A DNA stretch of 64,000 nucleotides from Mesocentrotus franciscanus (lineage: Eukaryota > Echinodermata > Echinoidea > Camarodonta > Strongylocentrotidae). Below the pieces are notes generated by a model. The model did not search any database, was not told the DNA's origin, and worked only from the letters and a program-made list of their open reading frames with translations. This document shows, in pieces, positions 1 to 11,329 of this stretch. The stretch spans positions 248,001 to 312,000 of the forward strand of contig CP137686.1 in assembly GCA_037976565.1 (NCBI GenBank). The letters run 5' to 3'. The translations under genes were made by a program, and so were the position numbers. Within the stretch, counting starts at the first letter, position 1; each line of letters opens with the position of its first letter.

Positions 1-53
1 CGTTTGGCACCACCCTTTCCGAGTCCCTTTCCTCCTTTTCCGCGACCTGACAT
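1..53 (-). CDS. Histone H4, N-terminal fragment (cut by window edge)
   Basis: The first 17 codons read MSGRGKGGKGLGKGGAK, the invariant N-terminal tail of histone H4, starting at the ATG complementary to 51-53. The rest of the gene lies outside the window. H4 pairs with H3 in the nucleosome core, and lysines 5, 8, 12 and 16 of this tail are acetylation sites. It is the last gene of the H2B-H3-H2A-H1-H4 run, all transcribed leftward. No frame break is visible in the part present. Confidence 0.93.
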   Translation of the reverse strand, partial: MSGRGKGGKGLGKGGAK

Positions 54-300
54 GATGATGATGATAGTTGAGAGAGAGCGAGTTCTGTGTGATCCTGAAA
101 ACTGGATGTTACGCTGAGCGAATGGTGATTGGCGATTTTGCAGCGACTATTGTTACACCATTGCGGACTTGGGTGACGAGATTCGGCATCACTCGGTATG
201 CGGGACTGAGAGTGCGTAGACTCCCCATTCGAGTGCGCCCCCTTGGCGAATATTCGCTAGCATAGTTGCCATCTCGCCATTGCCCGTGTGTTCTAACTTT
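54..300 (-). promoter_or_regulatory. H4 5' flank
   Basis: This is the upstream side of the H4 gene (minus strand). An ATTGG core at 128-132 (CCAAT box on one strand) is visible about 75 bases from the start codon. No clear TATA box is seen, unlike in the H2A, H3 and H2B promoters here. Promoter role is inferred from position. Confidence 0.4.
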
Positions 301-754
301 TGTTTGTTTCATTTAAGACCCTGCACGATGTGGAACATGACCAAATACACAAATTCACGAGTTTTCTCCCATTCTTTCTTGACAAAGTACATGCATGCAT
401 CAAGATAGGCCTTTGTTGAATACTCGAGTTGAAATATCAGTGGATGAGGAATATTATCCAACAGTACACATGGATGACGTAACTTATCAAAAATTTCACA
501 GTGATGACGAAACTTAATTAACTTAGAAATCGGTCATCATCTTTATTACTCAATAGATATTACCCAATATTACTCGATTGCAATACATTCCTCGCCCCTC
601 ATTTGTTCGCACATGATTAGTATCCCCGCATAATTCCCATCCATAATTCATTTCATTCTATTCCCTTTTTTTAATATCATTATATTTCCTCTTTTTTAAT
701 AATTGTTTTCATTACACATAATCATAGACTATTATGAGTGCATTTAGACAAGCG

Positions 755-790
755 TTCTTTCTTGGACATGTGGTGGCTCTGAAAAGAGCC
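755..790 (-). terminator. H1 histone 3' hairpin and downstream processing element
   Basis: On the minus strand the 16-base hairpin GGCTCTTTTCAGAGCC (775-790) is followed by ACCA and then CAAGAAAGAA (755-764). These are the two signals of replication-dependent histone mRNA 3' processing: the SLBP-bound stem-loop and the U7 snRNP-binding purine-rich element. The hairpin lies 32 bases beyond the H1 stop codon. Confidence 0.95.
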
Positions 791-822
791 GTTTTGGTAG
801 GATTGGAAAGTGGGCGTGCAAA

Positions 823-1432
823 TCACTTGGACTTTGCAGACTTTTTGCCGCAGGCTTCTTGCTCTTGGGCTTGGCAGTCTTCGGTTTCTTTGCGGCTGCC
901 TTCTTGGGCGTCTTCTTTGGTGTTGATTTCTTGGCTGCTGCCTTCTTGGGCGCCTTCTTCGGAGTCTTCTTCTTGTCGGTTGTCTTCTTTGCTGGCTTCT
1001 TCGCTTTCTTGGGGCTGTCTTGACCTTCTTTGCGGCGGCTGCCTTCTGCTGTTTCTCCTTCTTTGCTGCAGCCTTTTCCTTGGCCTTCTCACGCTGTGCT
1101 TGCAGTTTCGCCTTCTCCTTCTCCTTCTTGGCCTTCTCCGACGCCTGTGCCTTGGCCGCCTGCACATTCAGCTTGAAAGACCCCGAAGCTCCTTTCCCTT
1201 CGTCTGCACCAGTTTGCCCTTCTCCACGCCAGACTTTAGGGCCCGCTTGATGAATAGGAGCTGTCGGTCCATCTGCACATCGAAATTGGTAGCGATGTAC
1301 TTTTTAATTGCCTGAAGCGAGGAGCCATTGCGGTCCTTCAACTCGGCGATTGCTGTCGCCACCATCTCGGCAGCAGGGGTGGGCCGCCGGCTTCTTAGTA
1401 GTAACCTTCTTAGTGCTATCCTTCTCAGCCAT
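823..1432 (-). CDS. Linker histone H1, early type (frame broken as assembled)
   Basis: The start codon is complementary to 1430-1432 ([14 protein letters not shown]) and the stop to 823-825, after a KKSAKSK tail. In between are the winged-helix globular domain ([18 protein letters not shown], then [19 protein letters not shown]) and a long Lys/Ala/Pro-rich C-terminal tail, as in sea urchin early H1. The domains lie in different frames. The breaks fall at short homopolymers: the C run near HP, GGG in KGKGAS, CCCC in the AP-K junction, and AAAAA before KSAKSK. H1 binds linker DNA and compacts chromatin. The homopolymer pattern suggests sequencing or consensus error, though real decay cannot be excluded. 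Confidence 0.9.
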
Positions 1433-1630
1433 CTTGGTATACTGTTCGTCGGGAGGTGAACAAAACAAGTAACCATTTCTCGGGAACGTCAGCAATATAC
1501 GGCATGGATGCGTACGTGGAAACAATCCCGGGTCGTTCGCCCCATGACTGCATGCCAGTTTGTGTTTGTTTTCAGAATTTTTTCTCTTTTCTTTTCCATA
1601 TATATGCTCTTATCCTTCTCCCCCCTCCCC

Positions 1631-1642
1631 TTCTTCTTCTTC

Positions 1643-1674
<32 letters not shown>

Positions 1675-1716
1675 CTTCTTCTTCTTCTTCTTCTTCTTCT
1701 TCTCCTTCTCCTTCTC
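1631..1716. repeat. (TTC)n polypyrimidine microsatellite
   Basis: An almost pure TTC tract of about 85 bases lies in the H2A-H1 spacer, upstream of H1. The long Leu, Phe and Lys runs predicted across it are translation artefacts. Confidence 0.95.
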
Positions 1717-1896
1717 CGTAATATTCTTGTCTTTCTTCTTCATCTTTTCCCTTCCTATATGTACAATGTTATATGAATTTGAAAAAGATAACTTATCACA
1801 AGCAGATGTAATACGCAAAACATCTACAAGTGGCGATAACGCCATTAACCAAGCTTTCACGGTTTCGTCACCCCTCTTGAAACGCAGTCAAATTCA

Positions 1897-1898
<2 letters not shown>

Positions 1899-1936
<38 letters not shown>
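1899..1936. repeat. (TA)n microsatellite
   Basis: A pure alternating TA tract of 38 bases in the H2A-H1 spacer. A shorter TA tract sits near 2097-2117. Confidence 0.95.
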
Positions 1937-1938
<2 letters not shown>

Positions 1939-2171
1939 GTTGTTTCCAATTATAATGCAGACTAAAAAGCTGATGTTTCGCATGATCACCATACTAGTAG
2001 TAACTGTACATTTATTTGTAATTAACCTCTTTGCTTAATTTTTTTTTATTTACTGCTTTATACACATACTTTTACATAGCATATATGGTTATATACATAT
2101 ATATATATATATATATAACAATCATTAAGACTTCATTCATCTTAAGTCTATCTATCGTGTTATAGGCTACT

Positions 2172-2174
<3 letters not shown>

Positions 2175-2204
<30 letters not shown>
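2175..2204. repeat. (GA)n tract in H2A-H1 spacer
   Basis: About 15 GA dinucleotides, followed by a G-rich stretch (GGGGGTTGGGGC). Established knowledge: the H2A-H1 spacer of sea urchin early histone repeats carries a (GA)n tract that is S1-nuclease sensitive, and in Paracentrotus the H2A 3' flank holds the sns5 enhancer-blocking insulator with GAGA and CT tracts. Position and composition match, but function here is inferred. Confidence 0.75.
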
Positions 2205-2207
<3 letters not shown>

Positions 2208-2249
2208 GTTGGGGCAACTGTGGGGGAGGAGGATTCATAAATAAAACAA

Positions 2250-2285
2250 TTCTTTCGTGAGTAATTGGTGGCCCTGATAAGGGCC
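2250..2285 (-). terminator. H2A histone 3' hairpin and downstream element
   Basis: On the minus strand the hairpin GGCCCTTATCAGGGCC (2270-2285) is followed by ACCA and then CACGAAAGAA (2250-2259), a one-base variant of the CAAGAAAGA element. The compensated stem (GGCCCT with AGGGCC) keeps pairing relative to the H1 and H3 hairpins. Confidence 0.95.
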
Positions 2286-2316
2286 GTTGAGGTGTCAGGA
2301 TTTGCAGGAGCAAACT

Positions 2317-2845
<529 letters not shown>

Positions 2846-2849
2846 GGCA

Positions 2850-3440
2850 GCTGACCGCATCTCATCATTCTGTTTCGCAGCAATAGTGAATGGTGCCATC
2901 TCGCGGCGACTTCTCCATTTTCTCCACTGATATCACAACTAGTACTAAATCAGATTGTACAGGGTTTCTTGAATCTCGTACATTCTTTCAAAACAGGTCA
3001 ATTCAAATATTTGGGACGACAACGCCTGAAAGTGTGCTAAAACTGTAACCCGTTCCAAGTACATACATTGACAAAAGAAAGTGCACGGTGTCACTATTCC
3101 TAATATTTTAAGGTTCTATATGTCATTATGTGTTATATTACATGTTATATTAACGAGATCAATCGCCTTACTCTCTTTCAAAGTCTGAATTTACTCCTGA
3201 TGAATATATGTTTCATCTAGCGTTGTTTCATTATTTGGGGTTCATTCATAGATTGACATGAAGCTATTTCTGAATATGCCTTTATTTTCTCTCTTACTAA
3301 CTCTATACTATACGTGTTCATCATTTTCAAACTCATCATATTGCTTATCTAAACTCTGTTATATATCAATTTCACGCATATACATGTAGCTGTACATTGT
3401 AAAGCTTATAACGTGATTATAATATCGTCGATGGTCATGC
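2850..3440. other. H3-H2A spacer, no gene seen
   Basis: A+T-rich spacer between the H2A promoter and the H3 3' end. I see no open frame with coding character and no repeat that stands out. Confidence 0.6.
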
Positions 3441-3445
3441 AGTGA

Positions 3446-3481
3446 TTCTTTCTTGGGGTTGTGGTGGCTCTGAAAAGAGCC
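3446..3481 (-). terminator. H3 histone 3' hairpin and downstream element
   Basis: The hairpin GGCTCTTTTCAGAGCC (3466-3481, minus) is identical to the H1 hairpin. It is followed by ACCA and by CAAGAAAGAA (3446-3455). It lies 47 bases past the H3 stop codon. Confidence 0.95.
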
Positions 3482-3528
3482 GTTTGTGTATGCGGTGCAT
3501 GGGCTGTGCCGATGCTGTGCCGATCGCT

Positions 3529-4076
<548 letters not shown>

Positions 4077-4139
4077 TCAACCGGGTTGTTCTTTTGTTTA
4101 GCGGGTGACGGGAAGGGAACTTGGCGACGCCGTATATGC

Positions 4140-4660
4140 AGCGTCAATAGAATGTGTCGAAAGGTGGCGCTACCACTTTAAAGCTGGGAACATGGCAAGC
4201 CGAGAATTCGGCTGCCAGTTACGAGAATATGCATTTTATCAAATTATGATGTAGATGATGTAGACGTTTGACTATGAGAGTCTGGCTCGACTGATTTTTG
4301 AGGGGCGGACGAGAGGGAGGAAGGCATGGGGACAAGCAAAATCCCTTCGCTTAACCGGCTTAACCTGTAATATCTCATCAACCTGTCAAGAAATGATTGC
4401 AGGGATGTATACAATTGTCGACATGCTGGCATCTTGATTTGTAATTCTATTTTTTTTATGAACTCGATTATTTTCTTCTCCCATCTATGCATAGCATCAT
4501 GACTACACTTCAAATGCCCTAGATTAATATATATAAGCCAGTCTAACATTATGTTATACTGTTATATAATGAGTTTTCATACACCTATCATAATTCTCCT
4601 TAAATTCTCAGTGTATTAAATGAAATTAAATTCTAAAAAGACGCTACGCTACATTTTTAG
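4140..4660. other. H2B-H3 spacer, no gene seen
   Basis: A+T-rich spacer between the H3 promoter and the H2B 3' end. One open frame of about 100 codons (4244-4549, minus) has no recognisable motif and atypical composition, so I do not call it a gene. Confidence 0.55.
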
Positions 4661-4667
4661 GAAATCA

Positions 4668-4704
4668 TTCTTTCTTGAATATTTGTGTGGCCCTGAAAAG
4701 GGCC
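4668..4704 (-). terminator. H2B histone 3' hairpin and downstream element
   Basis: The hairpin GGCCCTTTTCAGGGCC (4689-4704, minus) is followed, 11-12 bases on, by CAAGAAAGAA (4668-4677). The flank after the stem reads ACACA rather than ACCA. Confidence 0.95.
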
Positions 4705-4738
4705 GTTGTATGTCCGATGAGAGCAGGATATGACTTGT

Positions 4739-5110
4739 CTACTTGGAAGTAGTGTATTTCGTCACTGCTTTGGTACCCTCGCTCACAGCGTGCTTCGCCA
4801 GCTCTCCGGGGAGGATAAGGCGGACGGCGGTCTGAATCTCGCGACTGCTGATGGTTGACTTCTTGTTGTACTGAGCGAGGCGGGAAGATTCGCCGGCAAT
4901 TCGCTCGAAGATGTCGTTGACGAAGCTGTTCATGATGATCATGGCCCGACTGGAGATGCCGGTATCAGGATGAACCTGCTTGAGGACTTTGTAGATGTAG
5001 ATACCATAACTCTCCTTCCTTTTCCTGTTCCTCTTCTTGCCACCGCTTGGCCGAGGGGCCTTGACTGCCTTCTTGGAGCCTTTCTTAGCAACTTGACCTG
5101 TTGGAGCCAT
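4739..5110 (-). CDS. Histone H2B, early type, intact
   Basis: A single open frame of 123 residues starting [14 protein letters not shown] and ending [14 protein letters not shown], which is the normal length and sequence of sea urchin early H2B. The basic tail ([18 protein letters not shown]) is followed by the histone fold, with [39 protein letters not shown] and [15 protein letters not shown]. It pairs with H2A in the octamer. It is the only complete histone gene here without a frame break. Its hairpin lies 35 bases beyond the stop. Confidence 0.97.
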   Translation of the reverse strand: MAPTGQVAKKGSKKAVKAPRPSGGKKRNRKRKESYGIYIYKVLKQVHPDTGISSRAMIIMNSFVNDIFERIAGESSRLAQYNKKSTISSREIQTAVRLILPGELAKHAVSEGTKAVTKYTTSK

Positions 5111-5198
5111 GATGAAATGAGGTTTTCTGGTCTGTAAAGATGGAAGCGTGCGTCAAGCGAATATTCTTTGGATAATGTGAATGGCCAGCGAGAACGAT

Positions 5199-5290
5199 TC
5201 CTTTATACGCGGGGCCGGATCCGTATGCTGCGGTCCGTATGCAAATGAGCATTTGTCTCGATCGGCGGGGATCCGATCCTTTCATTGGTC
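5199..5290 (-). promoter_or_regulatory. H2B promoter: TATA, GGATCC, octamer, CCAAT
   Basis: From near to far on the minus strand: TATAAAG (5201-5207), GGATCC (5217-5222), the octamer ATTTGCAT (5239-5246) with a partly overlapping reversed half copy, and a CCAAT core (5284-5288). Octamer elements mark H2B promoters in animals. Confidence 0.87.
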
Positions 5291-5404
5291 TAGGCGTCGC
5301 GGAATTGGTGCCTGCACCATCCCTTGCCCAGAGATGGCGACATACAGATCCTACGTTCCAATATAGGATCTCCATGCAATATTCAATTCCCAAAGAATGA
5401 AACA

Positions 5405-6215
5405 TATGAAAAATTGATTATAATTCCTCACTTTCTCTTGTACAAAATTATAGAAGCACAACAATTAACAAAATAAGATATGAGAAAGGAAAAGGGGCAA
5501 GAAAATCAAAAGCAAGAGAGAAGAGAACGATTTTGATGAGTATCAGTTTACCCGAATATGGAATATGTCGAAACTTTTCTTCCAAGACATACTTGCACCG
5601 GGTTTGATTCAATCCTACTTTTGACATTACCTCGGAGATATATATATATATATATGCAAGGCGCTGTATTAAGCGCTATACGAATCCATGTGTATTATCA
5701 TTTTCATTATGAAAACAACATCCATTTATTTATTCAGTTTTTTATTTATATATCTTTTATCACAGAGTGGCCTGTTCAGTAAGTAACATATACATTTTTT
5801 TAATAATGAATCAGAATTCTCTTTCTTTACCTAGGACTCTCAATACATTAGGACCCTCGTACTCCAAATGCCAATGTCTAGACACTATTTCCAACTAGAT
5901 TTCATACTGCTTTCTGTTTCATAATTTGCCTTTTCGTTTGGAATACATACATGACTATATCAATCAATTTTGGTATTCCTAATGTCTTTCTTAACTGAGC
6001 CTAAGTAGTGAACTCTTAAAAGTATATGTTGCCTTTTTCAAAGTCTAATACATACCGAAATATGCTAATAGTTACTTTTCATCGGATTTAAAAACTTGAA
6101 AATACTTTGTATATTTGTTTATACATGTTCTTAATTGTTCTTTGTTTATGTTCATGACTTTGTTATTATTATAATTATTATACTTATTTTGAACTATAGT
6201 TTATTATTATGTTTA
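5405..6215. other. H4-H2B spacer, no gene seen
   Basis: A+T-rich non-coding spacer upstream of H2B. It holds a short TA microsatellite (5638-5655) and, just after it, AAGCGCTATACGAAT, a word typical of the 3' ends of some invertebrate short retroelements. No coding region was recognised. Confidence 0.55.
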
Positions 6216-6216
6216 A

Positions 6217-6302
6217 CAGGGTCTCATGGAAGACCACCATTGTTGGGGAAAATGAGTCACCCTGTCTGTCTAAATTTCAGAAATACATCAATCAATCAAT
6301 CT
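6217..6302 (+). repeat. Probable LINE 3' end with (ATCA)n tail
   Basis: GGGTCTCATGGAAGACC...GAGTCACCCTG forms a small hairpin and is followed by ATCAATCAATC. This layout is typical of the 3' ends of CR1/L2-type LINEs (hairpin plus short tandem tail). Identification is by pattern only. Confidence 0.45.
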
Positions 6303-6390
6303 CACCTCTTCTGGGAGGTACAGTTTTGCCTTATTCACGGCTTCTTTCTTCTCCTTCTTCTTTACTTTCACGGTATTAACATACAAGTCG

Positions 6391-6420
6391 AGTATTCTTT
6401 CTTGAATATTTGGTGGCTCT
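6391..6420 (-). pseudogene. Truncated histone 3' end (half hairpin plus processing element)
   Basis: On the minus strand AGAGCC (the 3' half of the histone hairpin), ACCA and the element CAAGAAAGAA (6395-6404) are present, but the 5' half of the hairpin and any coding sequence are gone. The 30 bases closely resemble the H2B 3' end at 4668-4690. In repeat order H4 should precede H2B, so this is probably what is left of an H4 3' end at the edge of the array. Confidence 0.8.
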
Positions 6421-6867
6421 CTAATGTAGCGTACTTTGGAATGGATTAGTTTAATAAATGAGTATTACGATACATATGATAATGATTATATAACAGTATA
6501 ACATAACATAGTGTTAGCCCTGTATATAAAGTGCATAAAGTGTAGTCATGATGATATGCACAAGACCGGATACATGGAATAATAAAAGAGTCGATTTCAG
6601 AAAAAAGTGCAAAGCAAGATGGCAGGCAACATGCCAATAATTATTTTTTTTTTTCTTTGCCTCGTCAGAGGATTTATTAGATATACATTCAAAAATACAA
6701 TAATACAAATCAAACTTACATAATCACAAAAGCATCATTATTTGCATAACAAAGAATTGAAACTAAAACTAAGTCTTGCTTTGCAAAGCATTTGAATCAT
6801 CATTAACATTAGTATTATACTGATATTTTTCCCTCTTTTTCTCCCTTTTTTCTTCTTTTATTTTATT

Positions 6868-9040
6868 TTAAATAACACGTAACAGCTCTTTTGGTAAAAA
6901 CTTGTGCTCTCTGGTCATATTTGTATTTGACTGAATTTCCAATCTTTTTATAATTTCTCTTTGGAAAATTTGTTTGAAAACAACATTTCTTTTGTCTATT
7001 CCAGTCATGTTCCGATCGACAATCAATTTATAAATGGTCCAAAAAGCTATAGTTAGGAATAAAGTACAATCATTTTCACAATCTATTTTGAGCAAGTGTT
7101 GGATACTGAACTTCAATATCTTTACTTGGTATATTTCTTGTAATATTTCTTTCAGATGTTTAATAAAGGGCTTATTTATTTTGCATTCGATAAATGCGTG
7201 ATTTAAATCCTCCTTTATATTACATTTTGGGCATACATCGTCATTAGATATTCCCATTTGAAAAGATTACTTTTTACTGGCAATAGATTATACAGTAATT
7301 TCAAGTTAAACTCTCGCAATTTGTTTTCTCTAATGTGTGCAAGATTACGCTTGAATACAGTAGACCAATCAATATCTACATTAAGTTTCTTTTCCCAATA
7401 AAGGCAACACGTGTTAGTTAATACAGTTCTTGAAGGAATGAGTTTATAAAAACGATTGCTACTCATGTCAGTAACATGTTTTACCCTATTTGCAACCAAC
7501 AGATAAGGAATTTTGTTTTCATTTTCTTGTCTAGTATAATCATGAATAAATTCTTCTTTAAACTATTGATCCATACAAGTGGTATCGCTCGTTTAAGTCT
7601 TGCGTAGTCAAACAGAGCATTGCATTTTCGTTTGAAGTGCACCTGCGATTTAATGTATTCTGTTGACCGAAAGCCATCTCTCGTAAAAGGTCTCCTAGAT
7701 ATACTAAACCACTGTCATACCAGCCTTTATAAAAGAGCGACTGATTATCATACACCACATGTTTATTGTGCCAGATAATCTGATCTGAAACTTTCACTGG
7801 TTCATTTATAGCTACACAAACATCTTTCACTGTAGTGCAGTATCTAATCATTTCCCATGCCTTTAGGATTTCTATGTAAAATGACGGAATTTTCTTTTGA
7901 ACTAGAATATCATTAAGATTGGTTATACTATAAGAGCAGTTCAACAATAAATTGATGCCTCCCAACAAGTTGAACCAATAAGAAAACAATGTTTTCCACG
8001 CTCCATTACTCTCATTGAAAAATCTACCCAGCCATTTCAGTCGGAAACTGAACAATTGCCTTTGTATGTCAAGTATTTTTATACCACCTTTACTGTAGTC
8101 TTCCATTAGAGAAACCCTTTTGATTTTTCTGTTTTCCCACTCCATATAAATTTAAATATAATGCCTTCTATCACCTTCAAAAAATTTGGAGGGATGGAAT
8201 CAACCATGATCAAGTAAGTGATTTGGCTAAGTGCTAGACTTTTCAGTACCGTGACTCTTCCAAAAATGGTTAAGCTTCTTTTTGTCCAGCTATCATGAAT
8301 TTTCTTTAATTTTATCAACTTCTGTTCCCAGTCCATCTTTAGAGCTTCATTATTATCAAAATATATATAATGACCTAAATATCTTATAGGCTTATGTGTC
8401 CATTTCAGATCATGTCTCTCTAAGTTCCAACTTCTACCAATGTCTCCTAACCATATCATGACTGACTTTTCTTTATTTATTCTTGGACCTGCTACATCTC
8501 CAAACTGATTCAGTTCATATAAAATTCCCTTCAATGAAGTTTCATCCGGAACAAAAAATAATGTGTCGTCGGCATATTGCAATAACTTAAGGTTAAAGTC
8601 ATACCCAACCATTTCTATCGGTTTAATATTATTATTTTTTCTCACTTTGTTTGCCATGAGTTCGGCAGCTAAGATAAACAGCAGTGACGACAACGGACAT
8701 CCTTGTCGTATGCCTCTTTCAACATCAAAACTTTTAGAAATCCAACCATTAACCAATACCGAACTTGAAATATTTTGTATAAGACAGAGATCCATTTGCG
8801 AAATGACTCACCAAAATTAAACTTTTCTAAACATGAGTTAAGAAATTGTATATCTAAGACATCGAATGCTTTAGTAAAATCTGCTAGCATAATTGCTCCA
8901 GTTTGACCATTTTAATAAAATATTCAATGATGTCTTTTGTCAACCTAACATTACTGGCTGCCAGACCTTTTATATAACCTGTCTGATTTCCATGTACAAT
9001 CTCTCCAATGACTTTCTGTACCCTTGCAGCAATAATTATT
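6868..9040 (-). mobile_element. Tx1/L1-like LINE, ORF2 fragment (RT to C-terminus), broken
   Basis: Read leftward from 9040: an RT N-terminal part (QTGYIKGLAASNVRLTKD), then ADFTKAFDVLD, GIRQGCPLSSLLFILAAEL, LQYADDTLFFV (catalytic YADD), the thumb region and a KFIWSGK motif, then DYSKGGIKILDI. The C-terminus carries a CxxC...H...C knuckle (CPKCNIKEDLNHAFIEC, near 7200). This order is typical of Tx1/L1-clade ORF2. Several frame breaks separate 8106-8890, 7558-8145, 7215-7499 and 6868-7257. The endonuclease half is absent, so the copy is 5'-truncated as usual for target-primed insertions, and dead. Confidence 0.9.
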
Positions 9041-10150
9041 AGCGTCCATCGATTCGAGTCAATCGCAACTCTTTATGATACATGGCCCTAGATTATTCGT
9101 ACATGTATTTCAATATGCTAAATATAAATAATGATGTCATCTTTCATACGCCTGTCCGGCATGCATTACGAGTGGGCAATCGACAGGTGAAAGCCACAGT
9201 TCCCCATACCTATAATGTGCGTAGTTCAATGGTGAATACGATGATTGCCATCCATATTATTTCATTAAGCTCAATGGTACCATTCTTAAGTCTTTTAGTG
9301 ATTAACAGCGCCATCTCGTGTCAATTTAATGATTAAGGACTTGCTCTTTGGACATTTCCAAAGACACCTGCTGCCGAAAGTTAGCGACTTCTCGACGCTT
9401 TTAAACTACTTTTAGGCAACAAATTCCTGAGCATTTTCATCGAGAATCGGTCTCTTCCCCTACTTCCAACGTATTCTAATCATTGTATCCACATAGTTCA
9501 ATTGTTATTTACAATTTCTCGAAATCAGCTTTTAATTAATATATTCTGACTATTGAGCTCAGCGAATGGGGCTACCCTTACGTCCACATAATATATGAGC
9601 CCTTAACTTTCCGGTGTGATGTAGTGATCAGCATCACCTCCTTTGCTGCTTGAAGGTCCTTTCATAAATATTTGCTTTCGTTTGAGGAATACACCCAATC
9701 TACAAGGCTTTCATTGACTATCAAAGATGACGTGCAGTTTACATATTGAGGTAATGATACGACTCAACGTTTGCCTTGAAATGAAAATTGGTTGCTCTCT
9801 AATCCTGATTGCATTTTCTTGAAGTGGGGTAACAAAAAGAAACCGCCGCACATGCAGACATGTCTTCTGTTTATCGTTTGTTTTTATTTTGTTGATTTAT
9901 TTTCTTTAACAATATATAGATGTCATGCAAAATTAAAACGACAGCATAGATACAGTTGCTACTTGTATTATTTAGTATGTACAGTGCAGTACATTCATAA
10001 CCATTACATTGGTAGACCTATGTGTTAAAAGCCTTCGTTATCCGTTATAAGAAATGTTCTTTATTGCGTGTACTCATTTCTCACATATCAATACCCACAC
10101 ACTGCAGCAAGCCACAGTGTCGGCCTTGGTCTGAAGTGTATACTGGTCTA
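9041..10150. other. Region without recognised gene
   Basis: An open stretch at 9082-9336 (plus, 84 codons) has no motif I know. The rest is A+T-rich with no repeat or coding pattern that I can support. Confidence 0.5.
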
Positions 10151-10158
10151 GAGCAACA

Positions 10159-10581
10159 ATGTCACGATTTCATTTTACAGTGCAGGAGTGGTGCTTACAC
10201 TATCGTACTTTATTAGAAAACAAAACAGATAGAAGTAGCGGGGACGATGGATGCTGGCTTTATACTGGTAGAAAGTCTAAATCGGGTCATGGCATGGTAG
10301 ATGTGGTAATTCCTTGGAAGGGTAAGACAGTCAGATCGGCTCATAGACTCGTTTATTTGACCAGTATCCATGGATCATGGGAACTTTCATCTGAGCTTCA
10401 AGCATCCCATCTATGTGGTAGGCCACAATGCATTAAAACATCACATCTGGTGCTCGAAAGCCATGAAGATAACAAGTCCCGTCAAATTTGCCATGGAATG
10501 GGCCAATGCTCCGATTTAAAACACAGGCCCAAATGCATTATTCTACCTTCTTCTAACCTTTCTTATTCAATCAACCAGTAG
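10159..10581 (+). CDS. His-Cys box (I-PpoI-type) endonuclease-like protein
   Basis: The frame of 140 residues has the zinc-binding/ββα-metal signature of His-Cys box homing endonucleases. C32 is followed by H84-x-C86, C91, H96, N105, C111, C117, H122 and C126. In I-PpoI the catalytic H98 and N119 and zinc ligands C41, C100, C105, H110, C125, C132, H134 and C138 have nearly the same spacing (H-2-C-5-C-5-H-9-N-6-C, and H-4-C at the end). The AHRLVY motif upstream also fits the family. The predicted activity is metal-dependent double-strand DNA cleavage. The start is uncertain: TTTTACAG at about 10173-10180 looks like a splice acceptor, so an upstream exon is possible. The family is known as zinc-binding-loop His-Me endonuclease domains scattered in animal genomes. 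Whether this copy is expressed, domesticated or mobile is unknown. Confidence 0.8.
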   Translation: MSRFHFTVQEWCLHYRTLLENKTDRSSGDDGCWLYTGRKSKSGHGMVDVVIPWKGKTVRSAHRLVYLTSIHGSWELSSELQASHLCGRPQCIKTSHLVLESHEDNKSRQICHGMGQCSDLKHRPKCIILPSSNLSYSINQ

Positions 10582-11160
10582 GCGTCTTTTTTTAAACTTG
10601 AAGGTAAGATCAACAGGCTAATTTGAGCATGTAAGGGGGAGTCCTACTTCCACCAGTAAAAGTAATATCACAAACATTCCAAACTTTACTTTCCCATTTG
10701 AATTTTCGTCATTATTGGTGCTGGTTGACTTTTTCTTGGAAACGGAGGTGTGCTTCTTTGAACGTTATTTGTTTTTGCTCAGTCACCGTCACTCATACCT
10801 CCATAATATTAACCACATCACTAAGCGAGCAACATCTAGGTTAATATTTAATAACCAGTCAATGCTTGACAGGTTTGTCATGTTTGTCTCATTAGCATCG
10901 GGGGGGGGGCAATTAATGCAAAATAAAGAGGGTAAATTAGTCTATATAGACTTTTTCGGTATATCAAATGTTCTGTCAATTAGCAAAATACCAAAATAAC
11001 ACTTTGATCCAATAAAAAATAGGAGCCCATCATTCCTGTTCACATTAACTTATATCAGCACATATTGGCCCACTACCCCCTACTTCTATTAAAACAAAAC
11101 AAAATGCCAGAGCTTATGTAAATTCATGCTTTCATTTTCTTTTCTCATATAAATTGTGCA

Positions 11161-11295
11161 GTGATCCTTTAAATGGTCCTGTAATCGTCACTAGCTTGAC
11201 AGCTTTGGAGATATTTGGAGACGATATTCGACAACATTTGACCTGTCGCTACCATCTTGTTCAGAATCTCAGCTCCTGGTCTACTGCTGGTAAGG
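11161..11295 (+). CDS. Possible exon of an unknown gene
   Basis: Between a TTGTGCAG acceptor-like site (ends about 11161) and AAGGTGAGT (donor at about 11296) runs an open frame encoding NGPVIVTSLTALEIFGDD, then IRQHLTCRYHLVQNLSSW. It has coding-like composition. I do not recognise the family. It lies 580 bases downstream of the His-Cys box frame on the same strand, but a link is unproven. Confidence 0.3.
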
Positions 11296-11329
11296 TGAGT
11301 TCTTACATTCAATTATAAACAGCAGTGAA

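Noticed and set aside
734..1315. Plus-strand open frames across H1
   Set aside because: Antisense shadow of the Lys/Ala-rich H1 gene; the minus-strand protein is recognisable and has histone 3' signals.
1631..1776. Poly-Leu, poly-Phe and poly-Lys open frames
   Set aside because: They are translations of the (TTC)n microsatellite in different frames, not genes.
9082..9336. 84-codon plus-strand open frame
   Set aside because: No motif, no splice or hairpin signals, and no coding-like composition.
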